A stretch of 11,086 nucleotides of DNA from an uncultured Collinsella sp. (GCA_902491055.1 CABUGI010000063.1:1-11086), one strand, 5' to 3'. Positions 1-6,009 are shown, numbered from the stretch's first letter. The notes: generated by a model from the letters alone, not told the origin. A program made the numbers and translations.

Positions 1-216
1 ATCGACACCATGGAAGCCGAGGGTTTTACGGGCGGCGAGGTCATCATCGATCACGTTGAGAACGAAGCTGGAGCCCGGGCGCTTACTGACCGCATAGTCG
101 AGCATTGGCCCGGCTCCAAGACCATCATCATGCCCTGCAACGGCCTGGATTCCTATTACGCCGAGATGCACGGCCTGATCATCGGCTACGGCATGGGCGT
201 AGCTTCGGGCAAATAA
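1..216 (+). CDS. DegV family protein, C-terminal fragment (5' end outside window)
   Basis: The reading frame is open from base 1 and ends at a TAA at 214-216, so only the last 71 residues are present. They match the C-terminal lobe of DegV/EDD-fold proteins: a stretch IIDHVENEAGARAL, then an IIMPCNGLDSYYAEMHG segment and a final GLIIGYG, like the family's 'HCDN…A…L' and 'G…S.Y…GLIIGF' blocks. DegV proteins bind a fatty acid in the cytosol and serve as the fatty-acid-binding subunit (FakB) of fatty acid kinase. Whether this copy does so cannot be judged from the fragment. The gene is followed 18 bases later by a strong hairpin terminator and converges on the DUF1836 gene. Confidence 0.8.
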   Translation: MDTMEAEGFTGGEVIIDHVENEAGARALTDRIVEHWPGSKTIIMPCNGLDSYYAEMHGLIIGYGMGVASGK

Positions 217-234
217 AGTCCAACCAAGCAAAAA

Positions 235-280
235 AAACGGGCGGGACAAAGCGACAGATGGCTCTTTGTCCCGCCCGTTT
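235..280. terminator. Bidirectional rho-independent terminator
   Basis: A perfect 17-bp stem (235-251 with 264-280) encloses a 12-base loop. A run of seven A at 231-237 gives a U-tract on the minus strand, and the plus strand ends in UUUU. The hairpin lies between the convergent DegV and DUF1836 stops, so it can end both transcripts. Confidence 0.85.
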
Positions 281-290
281 TATGCGTCGG

Positions 291-902
291 CTAGCTATTA
301 AACCCGTTGAACTTGAGATAGCTCATCAAGTAAGCCTTCGAAACAAAGGATGAAACCGCGCTGCGCACAAGCAGCGACTCACGCGTTACCTGATGCGCCG
401 TATCGGGAACCGGCGTCTGCTCGACGGAAAACGCCGAACGAATCGATGCCTCGAGCTGATCGACCACATAATCAAAGGCCGTCGGGGCATCGTAGCTCAA
501 ACGCTGAATGTTAAAGAGCGCCTGCACCGCAGCAATAGGTAGCACCTGTTTAAAGATGCAGATAGCGATCAGGCGGGCAATCTGCTCGCGGCCATATTGC
601 TTTTTGACCGGAGCAGGCACCAGGCCAACCTTTACGTAGTTATTGATCATCGATGGCGTAATGATAGGCTGCTCAACGCAAAGGGACAGCGGCTCCATCC
701 ACAGCGCAACATACTCAATGACCTGGTCGCGGTAGAGCGTCACATTGGGCAGCTGGTTATAGCGCGGCAGACTCAACGTATTGAGTTTGCGTACGATATC
801 GGACTGAATAAATGCATCGGGCAGCACAGTGGGCTGAATATCCTCAGCCTTAATGCTGACAGACGAATCAGACATCGGAATAACGTGTTTAACGTGGTTC
901 AT
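291..902 (-). CDS. DUF1836 domain protein, MerR-like HTH
   Basis: A 203-residue protein that I recognise as the DUF1836 family, a group of presumed DNA-binding proteins found mostly in Firmicutes and Coriobacteriia with no settled function. The segment around residues 81-130 (ITPSMINNYVKVGLVP, then KKQYGREQIARLIAI) reads like the winged HTH of MerR regulators: a helix-turn-helix, then an 'R.QI..L..I' helix. The start at 902 is chosen because GGAGGA sits 6 bases upstream; the frame stays open a further 43 codons upstream without a ribosome site. A possible -10 (TACAAT, at 927-932 on this strand) lies just upstream, but no convincing -35 was found. A short CTAG-N5-CTAG repeat at 934-946 could be an operator; this is speculative. 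The gene appears monocistronic. Confidence 0.8.
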   Translation of the reverse strand: MNHVKHVIPMSDSSVSIKAEDIQPTVLPDAFIQSDIVRKLNTLSLPRYNQLPNVTLYRDQVIEYVALWMEPLSLCVEQPIITPSMINNYVKVGLVPAPVKKQYGREQIARLIAICIFKQVLPIAAVQALFNIQRLSYDAPTAFDYVVDQLEASIRSAFSVEQTPVPDTAHQVTRESLLVRSAVSSFVSKAYLMSYLKFNGFNS

Positions 903-975
903 AAAGGTCCTCCGTTCATTTTCTATATTGTATTCTAGGTTATCTAGTTTTGCATACCATATAGCCGGCAAGTAA

Positions 976-1015
976 AAGTGGTTGGACAGCACATTGATAC
1001 ACCGCCCAACCACTT
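976..1015 (-). terminator. Terminator downstream of trxB
   Basis: A 10-bp perfect stem (976-985 with 1006-1015) with a 20-base loop. Read on the minus strand it follows the trxB stop by about 40 bases and ends in UUUUACUU. The loop is long for an intrinsic terminator, so confidence is moderate. The stretch 903-1056 holds nothing else clear beyond the upstream region of the DUF1836 gene. Confidence 0.6.
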
Positions 1016-1056
1016 CGTTTAAAGATAGCAACCTTACATAAGATATATTATCGTAC

Positions 1057-1995
1057 TTATCCGCGGAGAAACGCGAATGCGCTGGTTGCCGCTATGGCTC
1101 CATCAGAAACGGCGGTCACAACCTGGCGTAAACGCTTGGAACGGATATCGCCAGCGGCAAATAGACCTGGCGTGCGGGTCGCCATAGATTCATCAGTTAG
1201 AATGCCGCCATCAGGCGCCAAATCGACGAGATGCTCAACAAGCTCGGTATTGGGTTGCGTGCCGGCAAAGACAAAAATGCCAAACGAGCCAGGCTCAAAT
1301 GACTCGGTATGAATTTCCCCGGATGCATTGTCCTTAAAGGCGATCGTCGTTGGCGTCGCTTCACCAGAAAGTTCAACAATACTAGTTTGGTACCTAACTG
1401 TAATATTGTCCTTTTCGAGTACTTTCTGAACAACACCATCAGGGGCACGGAACTGATCGCGGCGCAAAACGATGGTCACGCTGCCGGCGATTTCTGACAA
1501 GAACAGAGCTTCCTCGCAGGCAGCATTGCCGCCGCCGATGACAAAGACCTGCTTGCCGCGAAAGAACATGCCGTCGCACGTCGCGCAATACGAAACGCCG
1601 CGACCGCGATACGTATCCTCGCCAACAAAACCAGCAGATCGCGGCGTGGCACCCATGCACGCAATGACGCTCTTGGACAGCGTATCGCCCATATCGTGAT
1701 GCACCGTAAACAGCGCTGCATCGGCATCGTAATCGATACCCGAAACCATGCTCCATGCGACCTGTGCTCCCAGGCCCTCTGCATGTTGCTGAAAACGCTC
1801 GCCGAGTTCGGCGCCACTCAAGAGCGGAATGCCCGGATAGTTCTCGACTTCATTGGTCGTGGCGATCTGTCCACCCGACATGCCCTGCTCAATCACGGTC
1901 GTCGTCAGGTTGGCACGCGCAGCGTAAATGGCGGCAGCATAGCCCGCGGGGCCGCCGCCGATAATCGCAACATCGATTGTCTGATCGGTAGTCAT
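1057..1995 (-). CDS. trxB: Thioredoxin-disulfide reductase
   Basis: A 312-residue flavoprotein, the normal length for bacterial low-Mr thioredoxin reductase. It passes electrons from NADPH through FAD and a redox disulfide to thioredoxin in the cytosol. Visible motifs in order: the FAD-binding GGGPAG at 13-18, the redox pair CATC at 137-140, the nucleotide-binding GGGNAACEEA at 154-163, the basic pair LRR near 177-179 for the NADPH phosphate, and the C-terminal FAD motif TPGLFAAGDI at 275-284. The usual 'HRR' here reads 'LRR', a mild departure. The start at 1995 has GAGGA about 7 bases upstream; 25 more in-frame codons upstream lack one. The gene is divergent from the glycosyltransferase gene, and the two share a 118-base upstream region. 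No thioredoxin gene is present in the window. Confidence 0.93.
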   Translation of the reverse strand: MTTDQTIDVAIIGGGPAGYAAAIYAARANLTTTVIEQGMSGGQIATTNEVENYPGIPLLSGAELGERFQQHAEGLGAQVAWSMVSGIDYDADAALFTVHHDMGDTLSKSVIACMGATPRSAGFVGEDTYRGRGVSYCATCDGMFFRGKQVFVIGGGNAACEEALFLSEIAGSVTIVLRRDQFRAPDGVVQKVLEKDNITVRYQTSIVELSGEATPTTIAFKDNASGEIHTESFEPGSFGIFVFAGTQPNTELVEHLVDLAPDGGILTDESMATRTPGLFAAGDIRSKRLRQVVTAVSDGAIAATSAFAFLRG

Positions 1996-2113
1996 GAAGA
2001 GTCCTCTCGTCGAAACGTTGTCGTTCTTTGCGCTCATACCCAAATTTACGTGAACGTGACACTCATGCACTACAATGATAAATCCATGTTACAACGTCGA
2101 AGGGGAGTTATCG

Positions 2114-3415
2114 ATGGATCAGACGCAGACGAGCGACGATGCTCCCCTGCTCACGAACAGCGCTCCCCAATCGGAGCAAACCACGCTCTTGGCTCAGCAA
2201 AAACCCCTCGTGACCATCGTGCACGCCTCGGTCGGCTCGGGCCACAAGGCCGCCGCAAATGCGATTGCGCAGGCATTCGACCTCATCCGCGGCACCAATG
2301 GCATCCCCGAGGATGTTGAGATTGAAGTGCTCGATATCCTTGATTTTGGACGAATTAAATTCGACGGCAATAAGACCGCGGCTTCTTTTACGGGAGCCAC
2401 GCGCCCCATTTACGACCTGACCTGGCGATATACGCTTACGGGACATCTTCTCTGGGGTGGCGGCACAGCATGGTCGCGTATTATGTTCCCCGCCTTCAAC
2501 GAATATATTCGTCACCGCAGGCCTATAGCCGTGGTCGCAACGCACATCACAGCAGCCAATGTTGCCGTGGGCGCCCGCGTAATTACGGGTATCGATTATC
2601 CGGTTATCTGCGTACCGACCGACTACGAAGTCGAGGGCTGGTGGCCCCACAAGGACACCGATCTATTCTGTGTGGCCAACGAATTTATGGCCGAAACGCT
2701 GCGACCGCGCAAGGTGCCCGAGGCAAAGATTCGCATTACCGGCATTCCTATTCGCGCCGGATTCGACACGGATTGCGATCGCGAGGAAGAGCTTGCCAAG
2801 TTCAACCTCCCCACCGACAAGACCGTCGTGCTGGTAATGGCCGGTGCCAGTTTGCCTCAGCCTTACGTCCGGTTTCGCGCGGCGATGGACCACACACTCC
2901 CCTTTCTGCGCAGCTTCGAAGACATGCACTTTGTCTTTTTGCCCGGCAAAGACGTGGAGTATGCCACCCGGCTGAAGACACTCTTCGATGCCATGAAGCT
3001 CGAGAACGTCACGGTGCTGGACTATGTCGACGACATGGCGGCCCTCATGCACGGCTGCGACCTGGCAATCCTCAAATCGGGCGGGCTCACGGTCACCGAG
3101 TGCCTATGCGCACATCTGCCGATGATCCTGCTGGGCAAGTCCTATGGCCAGGAAAAGGCAAACACCACCATGCTCACCGGCATGGGCGCCAGCATGCACG
3201 TCACCACGGCACGAGAGCTCATCGTAACCCTGCGCCACCTGCACGACCATCCCGAATCACTCAAAGCCCTACTCATCAACGGCGAAGTACTACGCCGTCC
3301 CCACGCAGCCGAAGACATCGCCATCGCCACCATGGAACTCGTAGGCAAACCACAAAAGCGCAAACGAGTCTTCTGCCGCTTCTACTGGGGCGAAAAACCC
3401 GCTCATATCCGTTAG
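2114..3415 (+). CDS. Diacylglycerol glycosyltransferase, MGDG synthase/UgtP type
   Basis: A 433-residue GT28-type glycosyltransferase of the two-domain MGDG-synthase/UgtP class. Such enzymes transfer a sugar from a UDP donor to diacylglycerol at the inner face of the membrane, making glycolipids and lipoteichoic acid anchors. After about 30 polar residues comes the MGDG synthase N-domain (about 33-211), with the SVGSGHKAAANAI loop at 39-51 and PTDYEVEGWWPHKDTDLF at 168-185. The C-terminal nucleotide-sugar domain (about 237-410) shows the donor-site KSGGLTVTE at 321-329 and GQEKANTTML at 345-354. The start at 2114 has GGGGAG 6 bases upstream; an in-frame ATG at 2075 does not. TACAAT at 2071-2076 may be its -10, with only a weak -35. 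Sugar specificity and processivity cannot be told from sequence. A basic tail (KRKRVFCRFYW) may help membrane contact. Confidence 0.85.
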   Translation: MDQTQTSDDAPLLTNSAPQSEQTTLLAQQKPLVTIVHASVGSGHKAAANAIAQAFDLIRGTNGIPEDVEIEVLDILDFGRIKFDGNKTAASFTGATRPIYDLTWRYTLTGHLLWGGGTAWSRIMFPAFNEYIRHRRPIAVVATHITAANVAVGARVITGIDYPVICVPTDYEVEGWWPHKDTDLFCVANEFMAETLRPRKVPEAKIRITGIPIRAGFDTDCDREEELAKFNLPTDKTVVLVMAGASLPQPYVRFRAAMDHTLPFLRSFEDMHFVFLPGKDVEYATRLKTLFDAMKLENVTVLDYVDDMAALMHGCDLAILKSGGLTVTECLCAHLPMILLGKSYGQEKANTTMLTGMGASMHVTTARELIVTLRHLHDHPESLKALLINGEVLRRPHAAEDIAIATMELVGKPQKRKRVFCRFYWGEKPAHIR

Positions 3416-3428
3416 CACCGGACTGTCC

Positions 3429-3532
3429 GCTTACCTGTGGCAGGCCCCTATATATCATCCCATGCTCAAACATTCTCGCTGCGCTGCGAAACTGCGCGTG
3501 GGACGATATATAGGAGCCTCCCACAGGTAAGC
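3429..3532 (-). repeat. Long hairpin repeat, copy 1 (conserved loop, 34-bp stem)
   Basis: Arms at 3429-3462 and 3499-3532 are 34 bases each and differ at three positions; the loop is 36 bases (3463-3498). Read on the minus strand, two of the three mismatches become G-U pairs, which suggests the functional RNA, if any, is that strand. In that orientation the loop begins CGCGCAGTTTCGCAGCG and ends CGAGAATGTTTGAGCA, exactly as in copy 2. The stem is the copy-2 stem with 15 extra base pairs inserted between the outer GCTTACC and the inner TATATCG. No U-tract follows, so it is not a standard terminator. The function is unknown. Confidence 0.85.
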
Positions 3533-3608
3533 TACGTTTACGTACTAGCAGCTATACCAGATTCCCCACCAGTAAAATCTGCAAAGGGGAACCAGATAAT
3601 ATAAATAC

Positions 3609-3657
3609 AGTAAGTCGATGCGACAAAGGAGGCGTCCCTTTATCGCATCGACTTACT
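3609..3657. repeat. 21-bp hairpin in the middle of the convergent gap
   Basis: Arms 3609-3629 and 3637-3657 pair over 21 bases with one mismatch, around a 7-base loop. On the minus strand the mismatch is a U-G pair and the stem is followed by a U-rich stretch (GUAUUUAUAUUAUC), so it may terminate the leftward transcript ending in dut. The sequence is unrelated to the two flanking hairpins. Nearby is only a weak 6-bp stem (3562-3567 with 3586-3591) and a repeated ACCAGAT. Confidence 0.6.
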
Positions 3658-3690
3658 AGAAAAGTAAATATTGTTTCAAGCGAGTAACCG

Positions 3691-3793
3691 CCCGCCCGGG
3701 GCTTACCTATATCGTTCCACGCGCAGTTTCGCAGCGAGCAAAGCGACGCGAGAATGTTTGAGCATGGAATGATATAGGTAAGCCCCGGGCGGG
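3691..3793 (+). repeat. Long hairpin repeat, copy 2 (conserved loop, 29-bp stem)
   Basis: Arms 3691-3719 and 3765-3793 pair over 29 bases with a single G-T mismatch (3714 with 3770), a wobble in plus-strand RNA at the same place as in copy 1. The loop is 45 bases (3720-3764), carrying the two conserved blocks of 17 and 16 bases separated by 12 bases (3 in copy 1). A GC-rich clamp of about ten pairs lies outside the shared GCTTACC. The copy lies 15 bases downstream of the dut stop, in opposite orientation to copy 1. The two copies and the middle hairpin account for most of the 3416-3808 gap; no ORF of note lies there. Confidence 0.85.
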
Positions 3794-3808
3794 AGGGATA
3801 CGAGCGCC

Positions 3809-4252
3809 CTAGGCGACGCCGCTGGAGCCGAAGCCTCCTTTGCCTCGGTCGGTTTCGTCTAGTTCTTCCACTTCTACGAGGTTGACCGTGGGGACTTCTT
3901 GGATGACGAGTTGGGCTATGCGGTCGCCTTTGTTGATTTTGATGTTGTTGGAGGGATCCAGGTTGATGAGGATAACCTTGAGTTCTCCTCGGTAGTGGGC
4001 GTCGATGAGGCCCGGCGTGTTGACTATAGACAGGCCCTGCTTGATGGCCAAGCCGCTGCGGGGCTGGACAAAGCCGGCGTAGCCGTCGGGCAGGGCGATG
4101 GCCAACCCAGTAGAGACCAGACGGCGTTCGAAGGGCTTCAGGACGCAGTCCTCGTTGGAGCGCAGATCCAAGCCGGCATCGGTGGGATGGGCGTATTTGG
4201 GAAGCTCGACGGTGGGATCGAGACGCTTTATGTTGAGGGTAATGTTGGACAT
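3809..4252 (-). CDS. dut: dUTP diphosphatase (trimeric dUTPase)
   Basis: A 147-residue homotrimeric dUTPase that hydrolyses dUTP to dUMP and pyrophosphate, keeping uracil out of DNA and feeding dTMP synthesis. All five family motifs are present in order: AHPTDAGLDLRS at 21-32, PRSGLA at 64-69, GLIDAHYRGELKV at 81-93 (with the catalytic Asp and the Tyr that shapes the uracil pocket), GDRIAQLVI at 109-117, and the glycine-rich RGKGGFGSSG at 136-145 that closes over the phosphates. The start lies only 4 bases past the nrdR stop, and its ribosome site (AAGGTGA) overlaps the end of nrdR, so the two are probably translationally coupled. Pairing with nrdR makes sense, since both govern deoxynucleotide pools. 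Confidence 0.95.
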   Translation of the reverse strand: MSNITLNIKRLDPTVELPKYAHPTDAGLDLRSNEDCVLKPFERRLVSTGLAIALPDGYAGFVQPRSGLAIKQGLSIVNTPGLIDAHYRGELKVILINLDPSNNIKINKGDRIAQLVIQEVPTVNLVEVEELDETDRGKGGFGSSGVA

Positions 4253-4256
4253 GGAA

Positions 4257-4700
4257 TCACCTTAGCTTGTCGAGCTCTTGCAGAAACTCATCGACGTCTT
4301 TGAAATCGCGGTAGACCGAGGCAAAGCGGATGTACGCCACCTTGTCGATCTTGGCCAAGCGTTTGAGCACCATGTCACCCAACTCATGCGACGTGACGGC
4401 CGTCAGCGTGCGAGAGCGCAGCTCGACCTCAATGTCGTCGATAATCTCATTGAGCTTCTTAGTGTCGATATCACGCTTGATGGTGGCGCGCATCAAGCCG
4501 ACGAGCAGCTTATTGCGATCGAACCGCTGCTTGGTTCCGTCCGACTTAATGACCTCGATTGGGTCTTCGCATCGCTCGAACGTTGTAAAGCGGTAGTTAC
4601 ACGAGCAACATTCGCGACGGCGCTTAATGGTGTTATTTGACTCCTGCATACGGGAATCAACGACGCGGGTATGTGCCTTGCCGCATTTGGGACAGCGCAT
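4257..4700 (-). CDS. nrdR: Transcriptional repressor NrdR
   Basis: A 147-residue NrdR of standard length. It senses ATP/dATP and represses ribonucleotide reductase genes by binding paired NrdR boxes. The N-terminal zinc ribbon has its four cysteines at C3, C6, C31 and C34, with the conserved CNYRFTTFER following; the ATP-cone runs from about 47 to 137 (VIKSDGTKQRFDRNKL onward). The start at 4700 is fixed by the MRCPKCG opening and an AAAGGAGG ribosome site; the frame extends 15 codons further upstream. It lies 51 bases downstream of the LysM gene with no clear terminator between them, so it may be read from the SOS-controlled LysM promoter. The start codon lies inside a 12-bp inverted repeat, described separately. 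Confidence 0.95.
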   Translation of the reverse strand: MRCPKCGKAHTRVVDSRMQESNNTIKRRRECCSCNYRFTTFERCEDPIEVIKSDGTKQRFDRNKLLVGLMRATIKRDIDTKKLNEIIDDIEVELRSRTLTAVTSHELGDMVLKRLAKIDKVAYIRFASVYRDFKDVDEFLQELDKLR

Positions 4701-4738
4701 GGTACCTCCTTTTAAACGATAACAAGGGTACCATGCGC
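4695..4738 (-). promoter_or_regulatory. Inverted repeat over the nrdR translation start
   Basis: GCGCATGGTACC (4695-4706) and GGTACCATGCGC (4727-4738) are perfect 12-base complements around a 20-base loop. In nrdR mRNA the downstream arm contains the start codon and the last two G of the Shine-Dalgarno site; the rest of that site is in the loop. Folding would hide the start. No U-tract follows, so it is not a terminator. The far arm also carries a copy of the first eight bases of nrdR (ATGCGCTG at 4738-4745 on this strand). A regulatory role is inference. Confidence 0.5.
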
Positions 4739-4751
4739 AGCGCAATAATGA

Positions 4752-5204
4752 TTACGAACGAGCAGGAACCTTAAGATGCGCACCGGCGGCGAGCGAACCA
4801 TGCTCCAGATGATTGACGTTACGGATCATGTCGGAAGTCTCTTGCGTGGAAAGGCCTTCGATTGGATATTCCTCGGCAAGCGACCAAAGAGAATCGCCAG
4901 ACTGAACGCGAATGGTCTCGTAGGTAACGTTGGAAACGGACTCGGCATACGCGGCGTGACGAGCGCTAAAGACCGACGTAGCGAGGACAAAGAAGAGCGT
5001 GAGCGCAACGGCAACGGCGACAATCGTCGAAACCTTCAGGGCAACGCGGGGCGGCGCGACTACAGCCTGCTGATTGCGAGCAGGCTTTACAGTCAAAGGC
5101 TGAAAGCCGGAGCGGCCACCCTGAACAACCGTAAAAGTGGGTTCTGCAGGCGTCTCGAGCTTAAGGGCGAGGTTTCCCTGGACCATATTCGTTGCGTTCA
5201 TCAT
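4752..5204 (-). CDS. Membrane-anchored LysM protein, probable SOS cell-division inhibitor
   Basis: A 150-residue protein with a cytoplasmic N-terminus of about 55 residues, one membrane helix (about 58-80, VSTIVAVAVALTLFFVLA), a short linker and an extracellular LysM peptidoglycan-binding domain (about 96-147: IRVQSGDSLWSLAEEYP … MIRNVNHL … GAHLKVPA). Layout and position match the small SOS-induced division suppressors next to lexA: YneA in Bacillus, DivS in Corynebacterium and ChiZ (Rv2719c) in Mycobacterium, which also lies between nrdR and lexA. The role is inferred from this context and from LexA boxes on its promoter; sequence similarity outside LysM is low in this group. GAGAGGAG lies just upstream; the start may be 5204 or the next codon at 5201 (ATGATG), which has better spacing. 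No hydrolase domain is visible. Confidence 0.82.
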   Translation of the reverse strand: MMNATNMVQGNLALKLETPAEPTFTVVQGGRSGFQPLTVKPARNQQAVVAPPRVALKVSTIVAVAVALTLFFVLATSVFSARHAAYAESVSNVTYETIRVQSGDSLWSLAEEYPIEGLSTQETSDMIRNVNHLEHGSLAAGAHLKVPARS

Positions 5205-5246
5205 GTTCTCCTCTCGCGTGTTTTGCTGAGAACAGTTTTATCAAGC

Positions 5247-5271
5247 CGCGCGGACAAAAATGTCTAGCGCG
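5247..5271 (-). other. Hairpin in the LysM-gene 5' leader
   Basis: In the minus-strand transcript CGCGC and GACA pair with UGUC and GCGCG across a UUUU loop, with a small internal loop (UA against C). That gives a 9-bp interrupted stem in the roughly 80-base leader. No U-tract follows. It may stabilise the mRNA or affect initiation; there is no family match. Confidence 0.35.
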
Positions 5272-5285
5272 AGAACGAATGTTCG
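5272..5285. promoter_or_regulatory. LexA (SOS) box A
   Basis: AGAACGAATGTTCG has perfect GAAC-N4-GTTC half-sites of the Gram-positive SOS consensus (CGAACRNRYGTTCG). It covers the predicted transcription start of the LysM gene (about 5285 on the minus strand). Confidence 0.85.
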
Positions 5286-5291
5286 GTTATT

Positions 5292-5319
5292 ATTATCTTC
5301 GAACAGTTGTTCCTGTCAA
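5292..5319 (-). promoter_or_regulatory. Promoter of the LysM gene
   Basis: On the minus strand TTGACA (5314-5319, perfect -35) is followed after 16 bases by GATAAT (5292-5297, five of six -10 bases). The start would be near 5285, giving a leader of about 80 bases. LexA box B lies wholly inside the spacer, so bound LexA should block RNA polymerase. Confidence 0.8.
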
Positions 5320-5326
5320 GCAAAAT
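5298..5326 (+). promoter_or_regulatory. Possible lexA promoter
   Basis: TTCGAA (5298-5303) and CAAAAT (5321-5326) are 17 bases apart and would start transcription near 5333, 32 bases before the lexA ATG. Both hexamers are weak matches, so this is only the best candidate. Boxes B and C would cover its -35 and its start. Confidence 0.3.
5300..5313. promoter_or_regulatory. LexA (SOS) box B
   Basis: CGAACAGTTGTTCC has perfect GAAC-N4-GTTC half-sites, and only one of the constrained central bases departs from consensus. It lies between the -35 and -10 of the LysM promoter. Confidence 0.9.
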
Positions 5327-5327
5327 T

Positions 5328-5341
5328 CGAACATTTGTTTG
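5328..5341. promoter_or_regulatory. LexA (SOS) box C, one-base imperfect
   Basis: CGAACATTTGTTTG keeps GAAC and GTTT, one base off the palindrome. It is the box nearest lexA (24 bases before the ATG), so a weaker site for autoregulation would fit. Its centre is 28 bp from that of box B, as B is from A. Confidence 0.65.
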
Positions 5342-5364
5342 ACATTGGTAGAGAGGATGCCCTG

Positions 5365-6009
5365 ATGGCTCGCAAAATTACCAAGCGTCAGCAGCAAATT
5401 TACGACTTCATCAAGGAATATCAGCAGGAGAAGGGTTATCCGCCCAGCGTGCGCGAGATGGCTTCTGCCGTGGGCCTTTCCTCCCCCAGCACCGTGCACG
5501 CCCATCTATCTGCTCTGGAGGCGCGCGGGCTACTCAAGCGCGATGCCACCAAACCGCGCGCCCTGGAACTCTTTAACGAGGACGGTTCCTCTGTCTCAAT
5601 TTCTAAATCTGACGAGCCCACCGCACCTCGCGGAACGGTCTCGCTACCGCTCGTTGGTCGCGTTGCGGCTGGGATTCCCATTCTGGCCGAGCAGAATATC
5701 GAAGACACTTTTACTATCCCGACCGAAATCGCCACCGATCAGGGTTCCTTTATCCTTGAGGTGCATGGGAGCTCAATGATCAATGTCGGCATCTTCAATG
5801 GCGATTACATCATCGTCCGTGAACAAAAGAGTGCCATGAACGGCGAAATTGTCGTGGCCATGATTGATGGTTCAGCGACCGTCAAGACGTTCTACAAGGA
5901 GCAGGGACGCGTACGCCTGCAGCCCGAGAATGACACCATGGAGCCTATCTATGCAACGAATCCCGTTATCTTGGGCAAAGTCGTCGGCTTGATGCGCCGG
6001 TTCTCGTAA
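5365..6009 (+). CDS. lexA: SOS repressor LexA
   Basis: A 214-residue LexA, normal length for actinobacteria. The winged HTH DNA-binding domain spans about 1-68, with the recognition region REMASAVGLSSPSTVHAHL at 30-48. The S24-type self-cleaving domain follows: the Ala-Gly scissile bond at A102-G103 (GRVAAGIP), the catalytic serine at S137 (HGSSM) and the catalytic lysine at K174 (ATVKTF). RecA bound to single-stranded DNA triggers cleavage and derepression. The start at 5365 is preceded by GAGAGGA with a 7-base gap; the frame is open back to 5260, but that would run through all three operators. Its TAA overlaps the ATG of the next gene by one base, which suggests an operon. Confidence 0.96.
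   Translation: MARKITKRQQQIYDFIKEYQQEKGYPPSVREMASAVGLSSPSTVHAHLSALEARGLLKRDATKPRALELFNEDGSSVSISKSDEPTAPRGTVSLPLVGRVAAGIPILAEQNIEDTFTIPTEIATDQGSFILEVHGSSMINVGIFNGDYIIVREQKSAMNGEIVVAMIDGSATVKTFYKEQGRVRLQPENDTMEPIYATNPVILGKVVGLMRRFS

Noticed and set aside
2470..3513. A 347-codon plus-strand frame overlapping the glycosyltransferase gene
   Set aside because: It is the +1-type shadow of the real gene, rich in Arg and His with no domain, and runs on into the hairpin repeat. The other frame carries clear GT28 motifs.
3416..3808. CRISPR array or integron attC sites in the hairpin-rich gap
   Set aside because: There are only two homologous units in inverted orientation, no regular spacers, no cas or integrase gene, and the loops rather than the ends are conserved.
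5229..5242. A fourth LexA box beginning GAACAG
   Set aside because: Only the first half-site is present; the second (TTAT) does not match GTTC, and the 28-bp spacing does not hold.
5339..5344. Perfect TTGACA just before lexA as a -35
   Set aside because: Its -10 would fall on the lexA start codon at about 5362-5367, leaving no leader for the visible ribosome site; it mostly overlaps the end of box C.
5260..5364. A 35-codon N-terminal extension of lexA
   Set aside because: It would translate through all three LexA operators and has no ribosome site; the ATG at 5365 has one and gives the usual LexA N-terminus.
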